Positions 62,636-64,000 of a stretch of DNA of 64,000 nt are shown in pieces; the stretch's first letter is position 1, and every line of letters starts with the position of its first letter. The notes below the pieces were generated by a model. It saw only the letters and a program-made list of their open reading frames with translations, ran no database searches and was not told the origin of the DNA. This DNA comes from Prosthecobacter dejongeii. GTDB lineage: Bacteria > Verrucomicrobiota > Verrucomicrobiia > Verrucomicrobiales > Verrucomicrobiaceae. The stretch covers positions 62,001 to 126,000 of the forward strand of contig NZ_JACHIF010000005.1 in the NCBI RefSeq assembly GCF_014203045.1, read 5' to 3'. Made by a program: the position numbers and the translations under genes.

Positions 62636-63541
62636 CTACCGGGGACGCGGCAGGATGATGCGGGCCAGCAGCCCAAATGACAAGGCCCAAAGCACATACG
62701 GCCAAGCGAGCAGCAAAGGGGCTTCTGGGGTCTGCAAAGCGGCGGTGTAAGCGGCGTGAAATTGCGCCGCTAAAACTGGATGACCAGGGCAGCCGAGGGC
62801 GACCCACAGTACCAGACCCCAGGCCACGCCATTGCAAAGGGTGGAGATGACTCTACGGGTATCATGGCGCCAAAGGTGCCGCCGCCAAGTCTCCTCTGGG
62901 CTGAGGCCGATGACCCAGGCTCCTTCGCGGATCTGGTCGTGTGCGGTGAGCTGATAAACCTCTGGCTGGCGGGGCCAGGCGCAGGCCCCACAGGCCCATA
63001 AACCAGCGAGCAAGAAAACAGGCAGCAGAGCGCCTAGCACGGAGCTCGTGGCCTCTGGTTGGAGGGTAGGGAGCAGGGCTGCAAGTGCGCCCGGCAGGTG
63101 AAAGGCATCCTCCGCCACGGCCAGCCCGAGTGCTGCGGGGAGGGCTAACCCTGCCACCTGCTGGTGAAAAGGCCGCCGACTTACGAGGCAGGAGCTCAGC
63201 AGGTGCGCCGTCAGGGGCGCGGCCAGGAGGAGGATGGCCGGTGCCCACCACCACACCCAGGTGGCGAGGCGTGTCAGGGCATCTCCTCCCGCAGAATCTG
63301 CTGCGGCTGGCATGAGGCTGCTGAGGGGGAGCCCCCACTGGCCTACCCACTGCCCCACCACTGCCCAGATGAGGACGGAGAGAGGTACCAGCGCGAGGGC
63401 CTGAGACAGCAGTGCGAGGGGCCAGCGCGCCCATGTCCCCAGTCCACGTGCCATGGCCGCCAGCGCTTGCGCTGTCGTCACGGTGAGCAGCAGCACTCCT
63501 AAAAGGAGGCTGAGGCTAACGAGGAATGAAACAATGGACAT
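62636..63541 (-). CDS. ABC transporter permease (diverged, DppC/OppC-like)
   Basis: A 301-residue membrane protein with about six helices. The EAA-like coupling loop is degenerate (IREGAWVIGLSPEETWRRHLW), which is the part expected to contact the ATPase. Its position between a peptide-type ATPase and a family 5 binding protein identifies it as the permease even though overall sequence is far from canonical DppC. Start ATG at 63541, six bases from the end of the binding-protein gene. Confidence 0.7.
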   Translation of the reverse strand: MSIVSFLVSLSLLLGVLLLTVTTAQALAAMARGLGTWARWPLALLSQALALVPLSVLIWAVVGQWVGQWGLPLSSLMPAAADSAGGDALTRLATWVWWWAPAILLLAAPLTAHLLSSCLVSRRPFHQQVAGLALPAALGLAVAEDAFHLPGALAALLPTLQPEATSSVLGALLPVFLLAGLWACGACAWPRQPEVYQLTAHDQIREGAWVIGLSPEETWRRHLWRHDTRRVISTLCNGVAWGLVLWVALGCPGHPVLAAQFHAAYTAALQTPEAPLLLAWPYVLWALSFGLLARIILPRPR

Positions 63542-63547
63542 GATGAA

Positions 63548-64000
63548 CTATTCGTTAGGCGCGCGCATCTCCAACGATTCCAAAGGGTTGGCCCGTAAGA
63601 GTCGGCGAAGGGTCAAAGGTCGATTCAAATCGGGGGCCTCCAACTGAGGGAAGCGCGCGCGCCGAATGGCCATCTCCTGCAAGTCGCCGATGAGCGGTAA
63701 CACCGGCTGCTGGGAGAGAAAACGCTCCTGCAAAGCACGGGCGCGGAGCGGGAGCTGAGAGGTGTCAAACTCACCTGCCAAGGCTTCGAGGAGGAGGTCG
63801 AGCTGAGGGTCGGCCAGTTGGCCAAAATTCAGCCCGGCTCCCACCTGCCCACTGTGCCAAAAGGCCGTCTGATCCCAGGCCAGTTCATAGTCCAGGCCCA
63901 GCAGCACGGCATCGAATTTACCGGGGGAAAGGTGGTCTGGGAGCAAGTTTTCAGGCGCTACGGACAGGACGGTGACACGGGCACCCAGCAGGGCCCATTG
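63548..64000 (-). CDS. ABC transporter substrate-binding protein, family 5 (5' end outside window)
   Basis: The frame is open to the window edge, giving the last 150 residues. They match the C-terminal lobe of oligopeptide-binding proteins (LSPGKFDAVLLGLDYELAWD, TAFWHSGQVGAGLNFGQLAD, PQLDLLLEALAGEFD, VLPLIGD). The mature protein would bind peptides or a related solute in the periplasm and deliver it to the permease gene six bases downstream. Apparent internal starts near 63946 are not real starts. Confidence 0.82.
   Translation of the reverse strand, partial: QWALLGARVTVLSVAPENLLPDHLSPGKFDAVLLGLDYELAWDQTAFWHSGQVGAGLNFGQLADPQLDLLLEALAGEFDTSQLPLRARALQERFLSQQPVLPLIGDLQEMAIRRARFPQLEAPDLNRPLTLRRLLRANPLESLEMRAPNE

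Overview
The window is a GC-rich (roughly 60 % by eye), gene-dense chromosomal segment of a Gram-negative bacterium. Two large secreted c-type cytochromes of the PVC-type heme-binding family (23891-27562 and 53362-56766), a PQQ-propeller protein, a type I sulfatase, an octaheme-TPR cytochrome and outer-membrane assembly genes (LptG-like permease, LpxL-heptosyltransferase fusion, OmpA-like protein) point to Verrucomicrobiota, probably a Verrucomicrobium/Prosthecobacter-like member. The lineage is inferred from gene content; no rRNA gene is present.

Layout. 1-5976: truncated cardiolipin-synthase-like gene, DoxX protein, ThuA-like protein, a translationally coupled DUF2157/DUF4401/GDYXXLXY membrane operon and a secreted esterase. 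6001-9424: a predicted kinase-fold protein that may be a secreted effector, a DUF4272 protein and a decayed pseudogene. 9519-15699: tspO, yaeQ, the octaheme cytochrome and two envelope proteins. 15833-23752: cell-envelope block (LptG-like, Uma2, LpxL-WaaF fusion, sugar isomerase, DUF2071, FHA-adenylate cyclase). 23891-34157: PVC cytochrome divergent from a PQQ propeller, rsmE, Uma2, folC, recD2. 34320-38976: TerC, two hsp20 genes behind a textbook sigma-54 promoter, a PLP enzyme and a two-gene AT-richer pair of unknowns. 39033-46383: trpD, an Hsp70, a REP-associated transposase (RAYT) bracketed by REP palindromes, valS and ridA. 46543-56766: sulfite-dehydrogenase pair, S41 protease, SDR, sulfatase, EVE protein and the second PVC cytochrome. 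56825-57636: a gene-free field of hairpins and a 333-bp inverted-repeat element. 57637-60514: furA-katG peroxide-defence operon. 60696-64000: OmpA-like protein and the end of an oligopeptide ABC transporter operon.

The most striking feature is the repeat biology. A GGAG-type REP family flanks the RAYT transposase and a third copy lies in frame inside the neighbouring hsp70 coding sequence. A second, GTAG-type REP family is found twice, in opposite orientations and in frame, inside valS. Further repeats are a two-copy intergenic hairpin element (10008 and 46404), two large palindromic elements (36373-36610 and 57029-57361), a CTTGAC-rich tract, and the 10-mer TTGGTTAGGC, seen at least seven times. 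The RAYT/REP system with REP-derived peptides in essential proteins is the best candidate here for something not yet described.
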